Below are positions 23,051-30,840 of a stretch of 41,210 bases of DNA, in pieces. Position 1 is the first letter of the stretch; every line of letters starts with the position of its first letter. The position numbers and the translations under genes were made by a program. Below the pieces are notes generated by a model. It did no database searches and was not told the DNA's origin. It saw nothing but the letters and a program-made list of their open reading frames with translations. The stretch is from a virus. The stretch lies in the IMG/VR virus record IMGVR_UViG_3300021378_001495, positions 1 through 41,210 of that record; one strand, 5' to 3'.

Positions 23051-24012
23051 TACAAATCTTTCCTATTCTTACTGATATTATTTTTAGTGTTAGTTATAAC
23101 TCTTTGTTTACTTGGATCTGGTGTGAAGTCAGTGTCCACTAAGCTCTTTGGATAATGATCAAATCCTTCATACAACCATCCATCTTCCTTCTTTTTGAAC
23201 ATATAATCACCCATCATAAAGATATCACCTTTAAATACACATTGGTTTAATAACTTTTGAGGACCATATTCAATCATTGCTTCGCGGTGTATTGTATCTG
23301 TGTATGAGAATGAAGGTAATACAAGTCTAAACTTTTGTGGATTGCTTTTGTATTTGCCAAACTTCCTTAACCACCTAGCCATACCCTTTGCCCATGGTCC
23401 AAACTGATCGTCTTCATATGAATATCCATCGTCACCTGCAGTGAATACAACCTCTTCGTAGTGCCAATTAAATCTAGGATCACTTGACTTTTTAAATATG
23501 CTTGCAAGTTGTTTAGCAGTATGTATCTGTGTCCAATCGTCTAAACTCCAAAAGAAAGGCTGTTGATCTATTTCAGGATACCATATATAAAATAGCTCTA
23601 TCTCTTCTAAGTCTTGTAAGAAAACAGTTGCAATCTTTTTATCACCGCCTGGATGGCATGTATAGTATCTACCAGAGTTAATTATTTGCATGGGAGCCAT
23701 AATACCATTCTCTTTAATATCGTTTACTAACCACAGCTTCTTTGCAATCCTATAACATGTGTATAGATCCTCATCATTATTCCATTCCCAATGCTCACAC
23801 TCTGAAAAGCGTTGCTTTGTTTCTTTATCAAGTTGTCTGAACTCTTCTATTTGATTACTAAATCCTAACATGACACTACCTATTCTACCACCATTTGGGA
23901 TTGGATCTAGCAGTGATCGCAGTTGTCTACTATTAGATTTGACGTGTATAACTTGAGCTCTCCCAGTAGTATGAGCCCAATCAAACCATTGATCTAAATT
24001 TTTTACTCTCAC
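23050..24012 (-). CDS. Hypothetical protein with possible ParB-like motif
   Basis: 320 residues, soluble. The part ENGIMAPMQIINSGRYYTCH, then PGGDKKIAT, resembles the ParB/sulfiredoxin-like pattern G-x-x-x-P-hydrophobic with a later HPGxxR/K-like box seen in some phage proteins. No other domain is recognised, and the C-terminal third is basic. It overlaps the radical SAM gene upstream by 4 bp and shares one base with the one downstream, so it belongs to the same modification cassette and may be a substrate-handling partner. Confidence 0.6.
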   Translation of the reverse strand: MRVKNLDQWFDWAHTTGRAQVIHVKSNSRQLRSLLDPIPNGGRIGSVMLGFSNQIEEFRQLDKETKQRFSECEHWEWNNDEDLYTCYRIAKKLWLVNDIKENGIMAPMQIINSGRYYTCHPGGDKKIATVFLQDLEEIELFYIWYPEIDQQPFFWSLDDWTQIHTAKQLASIFKKSSDPRFNWHYEEVVFTAGDDGYSYEDDQFGPWAKGMARWLRKFGKYKSNPQKFRLVLPSFSYTDTIHREAMIEYGPQKLLNQCVFKGDIFMMGDYMFKKKEDGWLYEGFDHYPKSLVDTDFTPDPSKQRVITNTKNNISKNRKDL

Positions 24013-25100
24013 ATCTTATCCTCTATTTCAGCAAACCAATCTTTAAATTCAGGACGTAAGTCTAAAACATTTGATTTACGTACTTTGTCTAATGCAGTTA
24101 TAAACTTATAAAATTTTATTTGCATATCTATTTCTGGTTTACTGGTTGGCCATATACTTGTAGGTAATACTCTATCTACATCTAGGTATTCAGGCTTGTA
24201 TACTTTTTGGTGGTGGTATTGGAGTTGACTTCGGTACACACCCTTGTCATACCATTCTCTCATAATTGGTTTAGCTAGTGTTGACTGATCATATGTTATA
24301 GGATGAATTGTATCTATAACAAATACTCGCCTACATATTGATAATATCCTTGTAATATTATCTTTCACTTCCTCAATACCAAAGTGATCACCTCTAGCAT
24401 ATCTATATATTTTATCGTCCCATGCGTCAACACTAATTTGCATGTTCAGTCTTTTAAATTTGGATAGTTTGTTTAATATATCTGTATCTATCAATGTTCC
24501 ATTTGTCATTATACGCAAGTGACAATCAGGTACATGTTCACTTAGAAATTTAATAAACTCTAACGCATCTTCTTGGTAGAGTGGCTCTCCACCTGATAGT
24601 TCAACAGTACCTAAGTCTCTCCACCACTCTAAAGGTATTTTTGTCCACCAGTCTATTCCCATTGTACTATAAGGAACCTCAGGTAATCGCATGTCGTGAT
24701 CAAGTAACTGATTCATCCTCTTCTCATCTTTGAGCCACGCAGTGCTACGATCACTGCCACACATCACACACTTAAGGTTACACTTGTTTGAGAAGTCTAT
24801 CTTAAGATAGAATTTGTTACCATTATTAGTATACTTTTTTAGCTTGAATCGTTGGCTAATACCTTCTGGATCTGCTTCTCTGTCTATGCAGACAGCACAG
24901 TCGTTATTGTAACCGCCATGCTGTAACACACTATACTTTTTAATGTACTCAGGACTTTGTAGTATGCTTAGAAAGTCTTCAGTGTTATTTAACTTATATG
25001 TATGGCTATCTACATTACTGGCAAGTGAACAACACAGTCGCATAGTATTGTCTTGTCTTAGCCATACGTGTTGATTGCCTGCCTGGCACCATCTAGTCAT
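24009..25100 (-). CDS. Radical SAM protein with N-terminal cysteine cluster
   Basis: 363 residues. The radical SAM motif CNLKCVMC (C107, C111, C114) lies late in the chain, with ELSGGEPLYQ and RIMTNGTLI following. Before it come C5, C23, C24 and the C68-x-x-C71 pair, so what looks like a SPASM/twitch-type auxiliary cluster region is in front of the core instead of behind it. Similar layouts occur in radical SAM proteins of marine T4-like phages. The ATG at 25100 is the first gene of the minus-strand operon reading to 20529. Target unknown. Confidence 0.85.
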   Translation of the reverse strand: MTRWCQAGNQHVWLRQDNTMRLCCSLASNVDSHTYKLNNTEDFLSILQSPEYIKKYSVLQHGGYNNDCAVCIDREADPEGISQRFKLKKYTNNGNKFYLKIDFSNKCNLKCVMCGSDRSTAWLKDEKRMNQLLDHDMRLPEVPYSTMGIDWWTKIPLEWWRDLGTVELSGGEPLYQEDALEFIKFLSEHVPDCHLRIMTNGTLIDTDILNKLSKFKRLNMQISVDAWDDKIYRYARGDHFGIEEVKDNITRILSICRRVFVIDTIHPITYDQSTLAKPIMREWYDKGVYRSQLQYHHQKVYKPEYLDVDRVLPTSIWPTSKPEIDMQIKFYKFITALDKVRKSNVLDLRPEFKDWFAEIEDKM

Positions 25101-25125
25101 TAGTTTACGCTTTCTAAGTTTTTTA

Positions 25126-25159
25126 TTGACATTCAGGGGGTTTCCATGTATAATAAATA
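25126..25159 (+). promoter_or_regulatory. Perfect consensus sigma70 promoter, with overlapping late-like box
   Basis: TTGACA at 25126-25131, a 17-bp spacer containing a run of five G, and TATAAT at 25149-25154; AATAAATA at 25152-25159 overlaps the -10 box. It drives the plus-strand operon from 25190. The 89-bp gap (25101-25189) must also hold the divergent minus-strand promoter. No equally good consensus is seen for that one. Confidence 0.78.
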
Positions 25160-25189
25160 CATATATAATTATATTTAGCTAGGAATAGA

Positions 25190-25822
25190 ATGAAGCAAAT
25201 GCTTATCATAACCGGACCGCAAGGTTCCGGTAACCATGTCTTCAGTAAAGTATTTGCTTTACATGACAAAGTGTTTGGATGGAGTTCACTAAATGAAACC
25301 TATTGGGAAGGACATCATCACGAACCGTTCGCTGATATGTGGCAAGACCCTGAGCTATTAAGAGAATTTGATTGGACACAAAGTGAGTACTTTGTTACCA
25401 GTGTTAGCTGTCCCTATGTATACGACGGAGAGCAAACAATTCCAGATTACACAAGTTTCATACAAGAAGCCACTAACCATTGTGATGTACAGTTAGCCAT
25501 CATAGGAAGAGATCAGAATATATTAGAAATGCAACAAAAACGTGTAAGAGGTATGCACACTACGCCTATAGCAATGGAATGGATTAAGATTTTAAAACAA
25601 ACGCCATATCCTACACACTTTTTAAGTCAAGAACTATTGTATATGTATAAAGAGAAATACCTACAAAGTGTTGCCAAACAGTTGAACTGGCCAGTAGCAT
25701 GGTGGAATGAGGAGTTAGATAAGATCCTCAAAGAAGATGCAAACAAAAAGTATATTAGCCCAGTAAAAGAACACTGGTTAGATAAAGAAGTTAAAAAAGC
25801 AATTAAGGATAGTAAATGCTAG
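25190..25822 (+). CDS. P-loop protein (sulfotransferase/NTPase-like)
   Basis: 210 residues. The N-terminus IITGPQGSGNHVFSKVFALH has a P-loop-like turn (G-P-x-G-S-G-N), close to Walker A but with NH in place of K-S/T, as in sulfotransferase-like proteins. QLAIIGRDQNILEMQQKRVR resembles the later strand and Arg/Ser-binding part. It may bind a nucleotide such as PAPS; the substrate is unknown. First gene after the strong promoter; it overlaps the next by 7 bp. Confidence 0.6.
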   Translation: MKQMLIITGPQGSGNHVFSKVFALHDKVFGWSSLNETYWEGHHHEPFADMWQDPELLREFDWTQSEYFVTSVSCPYVYDGEQTIPDYTSFIQEATNHCDVQLAIIGRDQNILEMQQKRVRGMHTTPIAMEWIKILKQTPYPTHFLSQELLYMYKEKYLQSVAKQLNWPVAWWNEELDKILKEDANKKYISPVKEHWLDKEVKKAIKDSKC

Positions 25823-26520
25823 ATGTATTCATGCTCACGTTTGGTGAGCCAGAGGCAGATGATAATTTTGCCCACTTACAAACTTTTGCACCACATGCAA
25901 AACGTATTGACAATATACCAGGACTATTAAATGCACACAAAGCATGTGCTGAAGAAAGTAGGACTAAATACTTTTATGTTTGTGATGCCGATGCATACAT
26001 TCAACCCAACTTCCAATTCAAGTTTGAACCAAGCGAAAGAAGAGAGGCCTATCCTGGAGTTCCCGAAACAGAATGCGTATTTACTTATCGTAGTCATAAC
26101 CCTGTTAATGATCTCATATATGGATATGGTGCAGTCAAACTCTTTCCTAAACAACGGCTACTTGCTACCCCAGAGTTTAAGGTAGATATGACTACAAGTA
26201 TTGGAGCAAAGTTTAAACCTCTATTTGAGATTAGTAATATTACAGCATACAATACAAGTCCATTTGATACTTGGAAGAGTGCATTTCGTGAATGTACTAA
26301 ACTATCAAGTGGTATTATTGATCACAACAAACAAGTTGATGATGCATATAGATTGCAAGTCTGGTGTGAGCGTGGAGAGAATCGTAAGTACGGTGAGTAC
26401 GCACTACTAGGTGCTCAGCAAGGAAGAGATTTCGGAATGCATTACAAAAATAATAAACAAGCACTTAGCCGTATTAACGACTGGAAGTGGCTAAAGGAGA
26501 CATTTGATGGAGCACTCTAA
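25816..26520 (+). CDS. GT-A-like glycosyltransferase family protein
   Basis: 234 residues. GLLNAHKACAEESRTKYFYV leads to CDADAYI, a D-x-D-type metal/nucleotide-sugar site after a predicted strand, as in GT2/GT-A enzymes. The rest (FTYRSHNPVNDLIYGYGAVK, KLSSGIIDHNKQVDDAY) matches proteins that T4-like marine phages carry in modification regions. Catalytic acid/base not recognised. Operonic with both neighbours (7 and 14 bp overlaps). Confidence 0.6.
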   Translation: MLDVFMLTFGEPEADDNFAHLQTFAPHAKRIDNIPGLLNAHKACAEESRTKYFYVCDADAYIQPNFQFKFEPSERREAYPGVPETECVFTYRSHNPVNDLIYGYGAVKLFPKQRLLATPEFKVDMTTSIGAKFKPLFEISNITAYNTSPFDTWKSAFRECTKLSSGIIDHNKQVDDAYRLQVWCERGENRKYGEYALLGAQQGRDFGMHYKNNKQALSRINDWKWLKETFDGAL

Positions 26521-27628
26521 ATTCCAAGAGCAACATCACTGGTTATGTGGACTAAGCGAATACTTTCGCTACACTGAATCATATGATGAAGACTTTGAAT
26601 TAATATTCCGTGCATTGTATCACGATAATAAGTTTAGGAAACGTGACTTAATTATTAACATGGCAAAAAAGTATGCTCGCAAAGAGCTTGCAAGTTTAGA
26701 AGATGCTAAGTTAGAACAGATGGACGATAAGATGCAGAGCTTTTTTAACATTGCTATGCACAGTGAACTAGAAGATTATGATATTAAAGCAAGACAGCTA
26801 ATTGGTTTCCTTGCATGGTATATTCCTGAAGTACCATTACTAGAACGTACAAGTAGATTCATGGCATACTTTGCTAATCAAGACTTGGATCTGCCTGATC
26901 TAGGAGACTTCTACAGTAGAGGACAAATTAAAAGTAAAATCTGGTTAGTATCAGAACTAGCTAAAGTTATAGGTGATGAGCCCGTTGGTAACGTAGTATT
27001 TTATGGTGGCTGGTATAACTTCATTGCACAGTTCTTATATGAAATGTTTAACGTAAAGAAGATATACAGTATTGATTTAGACGAGGCAGTAGTAGGACCA
27101 TGTAAACGATTGTATGCAGAAGAGCTAGACGATAAACGTTTTATTCCCTTTACAGCAGACGTAGGCAAAATGCAATGGCGTGATAAAGGCTTATGGTATA
27201 TTGATCATACTAAACGTGATGAACAAATTGAACGCTGGATGGAAAAGCAAGAAGAAAAGTATGCATCTGAAATTGAAGCAAAACAAGATGAGATCATGCA
27301 AGGTTACACTAGTAAAGAAAAGATTAGAGAAGATATATTTAAAGACAAAGATGAAACATTCAAAAATTATGGTTGGAGACATCTAAACGACTTTAACATG
27401 GTTGTCAATACAAGTTGTGAACATATGAATAATGATTGGTTTAATAATTTGCCTGACGGCACGTTTGTTGTACTACATCAGAACGATTACTTCTCAAACG
27501 AACAACATATTAACTGCATGAAAGACATAGAGGACACTAAAAAGAACTATCCTATGTCAGAGATATATTATGAAGGTACACTTGATACACACCTTTATAA
27601 TAGATTCATGCTTATTGGAAGAAAATAA
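26507..27628 (+). CDS. Class I SAM methyltransferase-like protein with helical insertion
   Basis: About 373 residues from the ATG at 26507, 5 bases after AAAGGAGA (a TTG at 26504 is an alternative). The N-terminal 150 residues are helical. Then NVVFYGGWYNFIAQF and IYSIDLDEAVVGPC form motif I and the acidic strand end, and MVVNTSCEHMNNDWFNNLPDG the motif IV/V region. A charged coiled-coil insertion (about residues 230-290, KQEEKYASEIEAKQDEI) splits the fold. Target unknown; the size and inserted helix suggest a macromolecular substrate. The TAA overlaps the next start by one base. Confidence 0.68.
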   Translation: MEHSKFQEQHHWLCGLSEYFRYTESYDEDFELIFRALYHDNKFRKRDLIINMAKKYARKELASLEDAKLEQMDDKMQSFFNIAMHSELEDYDIKARQLIGFLAWYIPEVPLLERTSRFMAYFANQDLDLPDLGDFYSRGQIKSKIWLVSELAKVIGDEPVGNVVFYGGWYNFIAQFLYEMFNVKKIYSIDLDEAVVGPCKRLYAEELDDKRFIPFTADVGKMQWRDKGLWYIDHTKRDEQIERWMEKQEEKYASEIEAKQDEIMQGYTSKEKIREDIFKDKDETFKNYGWRHLNDFNMVVNTSCEHMNNDWFNNLPDGTFVVLHQNDYFSNEQHINCMKDIEDTKKNYPMSEIYYEGTLDTHLYNRFMLIGRK

Positions 27629-27891
27629 TGGCAGAAAATGTAACTTCACATTTAATTGAAGATCACACAATATTCAGAGATGGCAAAGAAATGCCATACA
27701 TAGATGCAATGGGTCACATTGTAAACCAGTTAGCAAAACAAGATTGTTGGTATAAAGAAGATTATATTATAGATGAGATTACTCTTAATCAGCAGGGCAA
27801 ACGTGTAATGAACTTAAAGTGGTTAACAGAACGAAAAGGAATGTTAATTAAGATTGGTGGCGTTACTAATGTCTGGGGAGAACAAGGTTAA
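27628..27891 (+). CDS. Small hypothetical protein
   Basis: 87 residues, soluble and mixed charge (GKEMPYIDAMGHIVNQLAKQ ... LKWLTERKGMLIKIGGVTN). Shares one base with each neighbour (TAATG junctions), so it is firmly in the operon. No family recognised. Confidence 0.6.
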   Translation: MAENVTSHLIEDHTIFRDGKEMPYIDAMGHIVNQLAKQDCWYKEDYIIDEITLNQQGKRVMNLKWLTERKGMLIKIGGVTNVWGEQG

Positions 27892-28136
27892 TGGATCAAG
27901 AACTATGGGATACCATACTTGACCAGTATTCATTAAGGGAGTTGCAAAAAGAAGCGGCTCGTGCAATTAATACAATGCAAGCTGACAACAATAGCATACA
28001 CAAGTTTAATAGTAAAGCACATCATAATAGTCAGCTATGGTATAGAGCAGTAATACAATATTACATTGAAGAGCATGGTGGATTACCAAGTGAGATTGGT
28101 CCAGGCGTAGATATAAAGTTAATTTTAGATGAATAG
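27891..28136 (+). CDS. Small hypothetical helical protein
   Basis: 81 residues, mostly helical, with MDQELWDTILDQYSLRELQK and an IEEHGGLPSEIGPGVDIKL tail. Overlaps the next gene by 8 bp. Function unknown. Confidence 0.6.
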   Translation: MDQELWDTILDQYSLRELQKEAARAINTMQADNNSIHKFNSKAHHNSQLWYRAVIQYYIEEHGGLPSEIGPGVDIKLILDE

Positions 28137-28365
28137 AGATCATGTATGGTATATAAAATATGCAAGTGCTATAGCAATTCTTATCGCAATGGTGATGCAT
28201 GTTGCAGGATTTACCCCCTGGAATAGTTTTATGCAGTTAATTGGAGCCGCGGGCTGGTGCTATGTAGGCTACAAATGGAAAGAGAACGCAATGTTACTCA
28301 ACTTTATTCCACAGTTTATGATTATAATTCCTATGTTGGTTTGGATATATGTTATTAATAGTTAG
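28129..28365 (+). CDS. Small three-helix membrane protein
   Basis: 78 residues that are nearly all membrane: helices at about 8-27 (YIKYASAIAILIAMVMHVAG), 34-48 and 55-75 (LNFIPQFMIIIPMLVWIYVI). The motif GAAGWCYVGYKWKENAM between helices 2 and 3 is of a type common in T4-like marine phage proteins. Role unknown. Overlaps both neighbours. Confidence 0.65.
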   Translation: MNRDHVWYIKYASAIAILIAMVMHVAGFTPWNSFMQLIGAAGWCYVGYKWKENAMLLNFIPQFMIIIPMLVWIYVINS

Positions 28366-28918
28366 ATACAATCCAGGTAATGGTGGCTGGGCAGTTGCAA
28401 ATATAATTAACACTTGCCTTGGACATACATTACAACCAAGTGAAGCAGAACAGTTTGAAGGTAACGGCCATAACACAAGTTTATACGACAGGCTAAGTTC
28501 AGAGAAAGAATTAATGCGTACACAAACTGATACCAGTATAAATTTTGAATATGAAGCATATTCGGAAGGAATTTGTTTGCCCATACATTATGAGTTTAAC
28601 ACACCAACAAGTGCAGAACATGTTATAGATGTGTTCCGTAGTAGCAATCATCACTATGTTCCTTGGAACTTATATAATAAAGAAGAAGATTGGGAACTAA
28701 CACCTCAATTTATTGATAGGGCAATAGAGATGAGTACTAATAAAAATACTGGTGATTTTGATACAGCAATAGCATTTGATGATCATAACCCAGACTATGT
28801 AGGAAAATTCCTAAGCAAATATAGTTTAGTACCAACAGAAGAAACATGGCATTTTTATTATGACTATGTAACAAAACAAAAAGAGTTGAATAGTAAATGT
28901 ACAATTACTCAGACGTAA
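28349..28918 (+). CDS. Hypothetical protein, possible sulfotransferase-like fold
   Basis: 189 residues. The N-terminus MLLIVRYNPGNGGWAVANII has a Gly-rich turn after a strand that recalls the P-loop of phage sulfotransferase-like proteins, though no Lys is present. No other motif is clear. It overlaps the membrane gene by 17 bp and the radical SAM gene by 22 bp. Function not assigned. Confidence 0.6.
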   Translation: MLLIVRYNPGNGGWAVANIINTCLGHTLQPSEAEQFEGNGHNTSLYDRLSSEKELMRTQTDTSINFEYEAYSEGICLPIHYEFNTPTSAEHVIDVFRSSNHHYVPWNLYNKEEDWELTPQFIDRAIEMSTNKNTGDFDTAIAFDDHNPDYVGKFLSKYSLVPTEETWHFYYDYVTKQKELNSKCTITQT

Positions 28919-29988
28919 GAGAAGTACACTTAGAAATTACCCAAAGGTGTAATGCGGCTTGTCCTATGTGTGACCGTAATCACAATGGTGGTGAAGTCAA
29001 TAGACATATACGTGGTGATGAAAAGGAACTATCACTTGAGGATATCAAGACTATGTTCCCACCTGATTTTATTAAGCAGTTGAACACTATGTATATGTGT
29101 GGAAACCTAGGCGATCCAATCAGTGCCAGAGACACTCTTGAGGTATTCAAATACTTTAGAGAACACAACAGTAAGATGTGGTTAAGCATGAATACAAATG
29201 CAGGCGCACGTGATGCAGAGTGGTGGGCAGAAGTTGCCAAGGCAATAGGACGTATGGGTTGTGTTATTTTTAGTGTAGATGGACTTGAGAATACAAACCA
29301 TCTGTACAGACAAAATGTACGTTGGGAGTTTGTAGAACGTAATATGAAAGCATTTATTGCCGCAGGTGGTAGAGCTAGATGGGATTACTTGATATTTGAA
29401 CACAGTGAATGTGATGTAGAACGTGCAGAACAGCTTGCTAAAGAGTGGGGTGTTGAACGTTTTATGAAGAAGAAGACTGGTCGCTTTATTAAAAGTAGTG
29501 ATAGTAGTGCTAAAACAAGCCATCAGTCAGTTAATCGTAAGGGTAAGGAAACACAGAAGTTAGCAAAGCCTAAAAAAGCAGAGCATCAGAACCTTGCACT
29601 TGTAAAACAAAAAGAGATAGAAAAGACTTACGGCAGTATGATGGACTATTATAACAAAGCCCACATTGATTGTAAGATTCTTAAGAACATGAGTGTCTTT
29701 ATTACAGCAGAAGGCCTTGTTTTGCCTTGTTGTTGGACAGCAGGACGCATGTATAAGTGGTGGCACGAAGACTATCGTGCTGAACAAATATGGGACTTTA
29801 TTGATGAAGCTGGTGGTAAGGATGCAATCAATGCTAAGTTATTTGGCATTGAAGGTATATTTGAATCAGGCATTATGGATAACATTAAACGCAGTTGGAC
29901 TCTAAATTCTATTAAAGAGGGAAAACTTGGCGTTTGTGCTATGAAATGCGGATCTGAGTTCGATCCTTACGCAGAACAATTCAAATAA
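28897..29988 (+). CDS. Radical SAM/SPASM protein
   Basis: 363 residues. CNAACPMC (C18, C22, C25) is the radical SAM motif. MYMCGNLGDPIS stands where GGEP is usual, and MNTNAG follows. A lysine-rich linker (about 190-235, KPKKAEHQNLALVKQKEIEK) separates a C-terminal domain with cysteines DCKIL, LPCCW and GVCAMKCGSE (SPASM). It closes the operon from 25190 and is followed by a promoter gap. The target is unknown; the basic linker could touch nucleic acid. Confidence 0.85.
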   Translation: MYNYSDVREVHLEITQRCNAACPMCDRNHNGGEVNRHIRGDEKELSLEDIKTMFPPDFIKQLNTMYMCGNLGDPISARDTLEVFKYFREHNSKMWLSMNTNAGARDAEWWAEVAKAIGRMGCVIFSVDGLENTNHLYRQNVRWEFVERNMKAFIAAGGRARWDYLIFEHSECDVERAEQLAKEWGVERFMKKKTGRFIKSSDSSAKTSHQSVNRKGKETQKLAKPKKAEHQNLALVKQKEIEKTYGSMMDYYNKAHIDCKILKNMSVFITAEGLVLPCCWTAGRMYKWWHEDYRAEQIWDFIDEAGGKDAINAKLFGIEGIFESGIMDNIKRSWTLNSIKEGKLGVCAMKCGSEFDPYAEQFK

Positions 29989-30025
29989 AAAAGGCCATTT
30001 TATTCAATAAAAACACATATTTAGG

Positions 30026-30054
30026 TTGACATTGTCTAAATAGTATCATATAAT
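30026..30054 (+). promoter_or_regulatory. Perfect consensus sigma70 promoter for the clamp operon
   Basis: TTGACA at 30026-30031, a 17-bp spacer and TATAAT at 30049-30054, 29 bp before the sliding clamp ATG (which has AAAGGAGA). An AT-only dyad (AATAAAA...TTTTATT, about 29985-30005) just upstream could end transcription from the left. Confidence 0.8.
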
Positions 30055-30083
30055 AAACATAATCATACATAAAGGAGACTCTA

Positions 30084-30839
30084 ATGAGTACAACAGTAAA
30101 AGACGCAGTACAGGATATCGTACGCATGACAGCTGGATTGGGCTTTATCAATGCAGTTAAAGTAACAGGAACTGATAGTGGAACAACACTTGATGCCATG
30201 GATGCAGATCGTACAGTAATTGTAAAGGCATCAATTCATAATACTATTCCAGAATTTACAGGTGAATTTGGATTAGGTAACTTGGGGTTTCTCTCAGGTG
30301 TAACTAACTTGCCTAACTATCGTGAGGATGACGCAACGATTGAAGTTATATCACGTGAACGCAATGGCGTTTCAAGTCCAGATCATTTGTTGTTTAAAGA
30401 CAAAGATGATAACACAGATCAGTATCGTTTTATGTCTAAAGAGATTATTGAACAAACACTACAAACAGTTAAGTTTAAAGGTACTGAGTGGGACGTAACA
30501 TTTGAACCTACTAAGGCAAAGGTAAGTGAGCTTACACAAGTAGCAGGTATCTATGGTGGCATTGAACCAAACTTTACAGTAAAGACAGAAGATGGTAATC
30601 TTATTATTACTGTTGGAGCGGCTGATGGATCGCTAACAGGTAAACGTACATTTGCAAACAATGTAGATGGTGAATTAAATGAAGGTTATGCTTGGCCTCT
30701 AAATCAAGTATTAAGTATTCTTAAATTGGGCATGACAGGAACATGTGTTATGCAAATTAGTAAACGAGGTGCTCTGCAGATCAGTATTGATACTGGCATG
30801 GGCAAGTATGATTATATCCTTCCAGCACTAACGGTATAA
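30084..30839 (+). CDS. 45: gp45-like DNA polymerase sliding clamp
   Basis: A 251-residue protein resembling the T4 gp45 clamp (228 residues). TIPEFTGEFGLGNLGFLSGV corresponds to the gp45 stretch with DxAIYDLNGFLGILSL; DATIEVISRE follows. The C-terminal end, MQISKRGALQISIDTGMG then KYDYILPAL, fits the last strands of gp45 (WAKGKQGAAKFEG...YVVAL). Gp45 is a trimeric ring that holds the polymerase and also activates late transcription in T4. It is the main marker that this is a T4-like phage. AAAGGAGA and a perfect promoter precede it. DpdA follows after 1 bp. Confidence 0.82.
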   Translation: MSTTVKDAVQDIVRMTAGLGFINAVKVTGTDSGTTLDAMDADRTVIVKASIHNTIPEFTGEFGLGNLGFLSGVTNLPNYREDDATIEVISRERNGVSSPDHLLFKDKDDNTDQYRFMSKEIIEQTLQTVKFKGTEWDVTFEPTKAKVSELTQVAGIYGGIEPNFTVKTEDGNLIITVGAADGSLTGKRTFANNVDGELNEGYAWPLNQVLSILKLGMTGTCVMQISKRGALQISIDTGMGKYDYILPALTV

Positions 30840-30840
30840 A

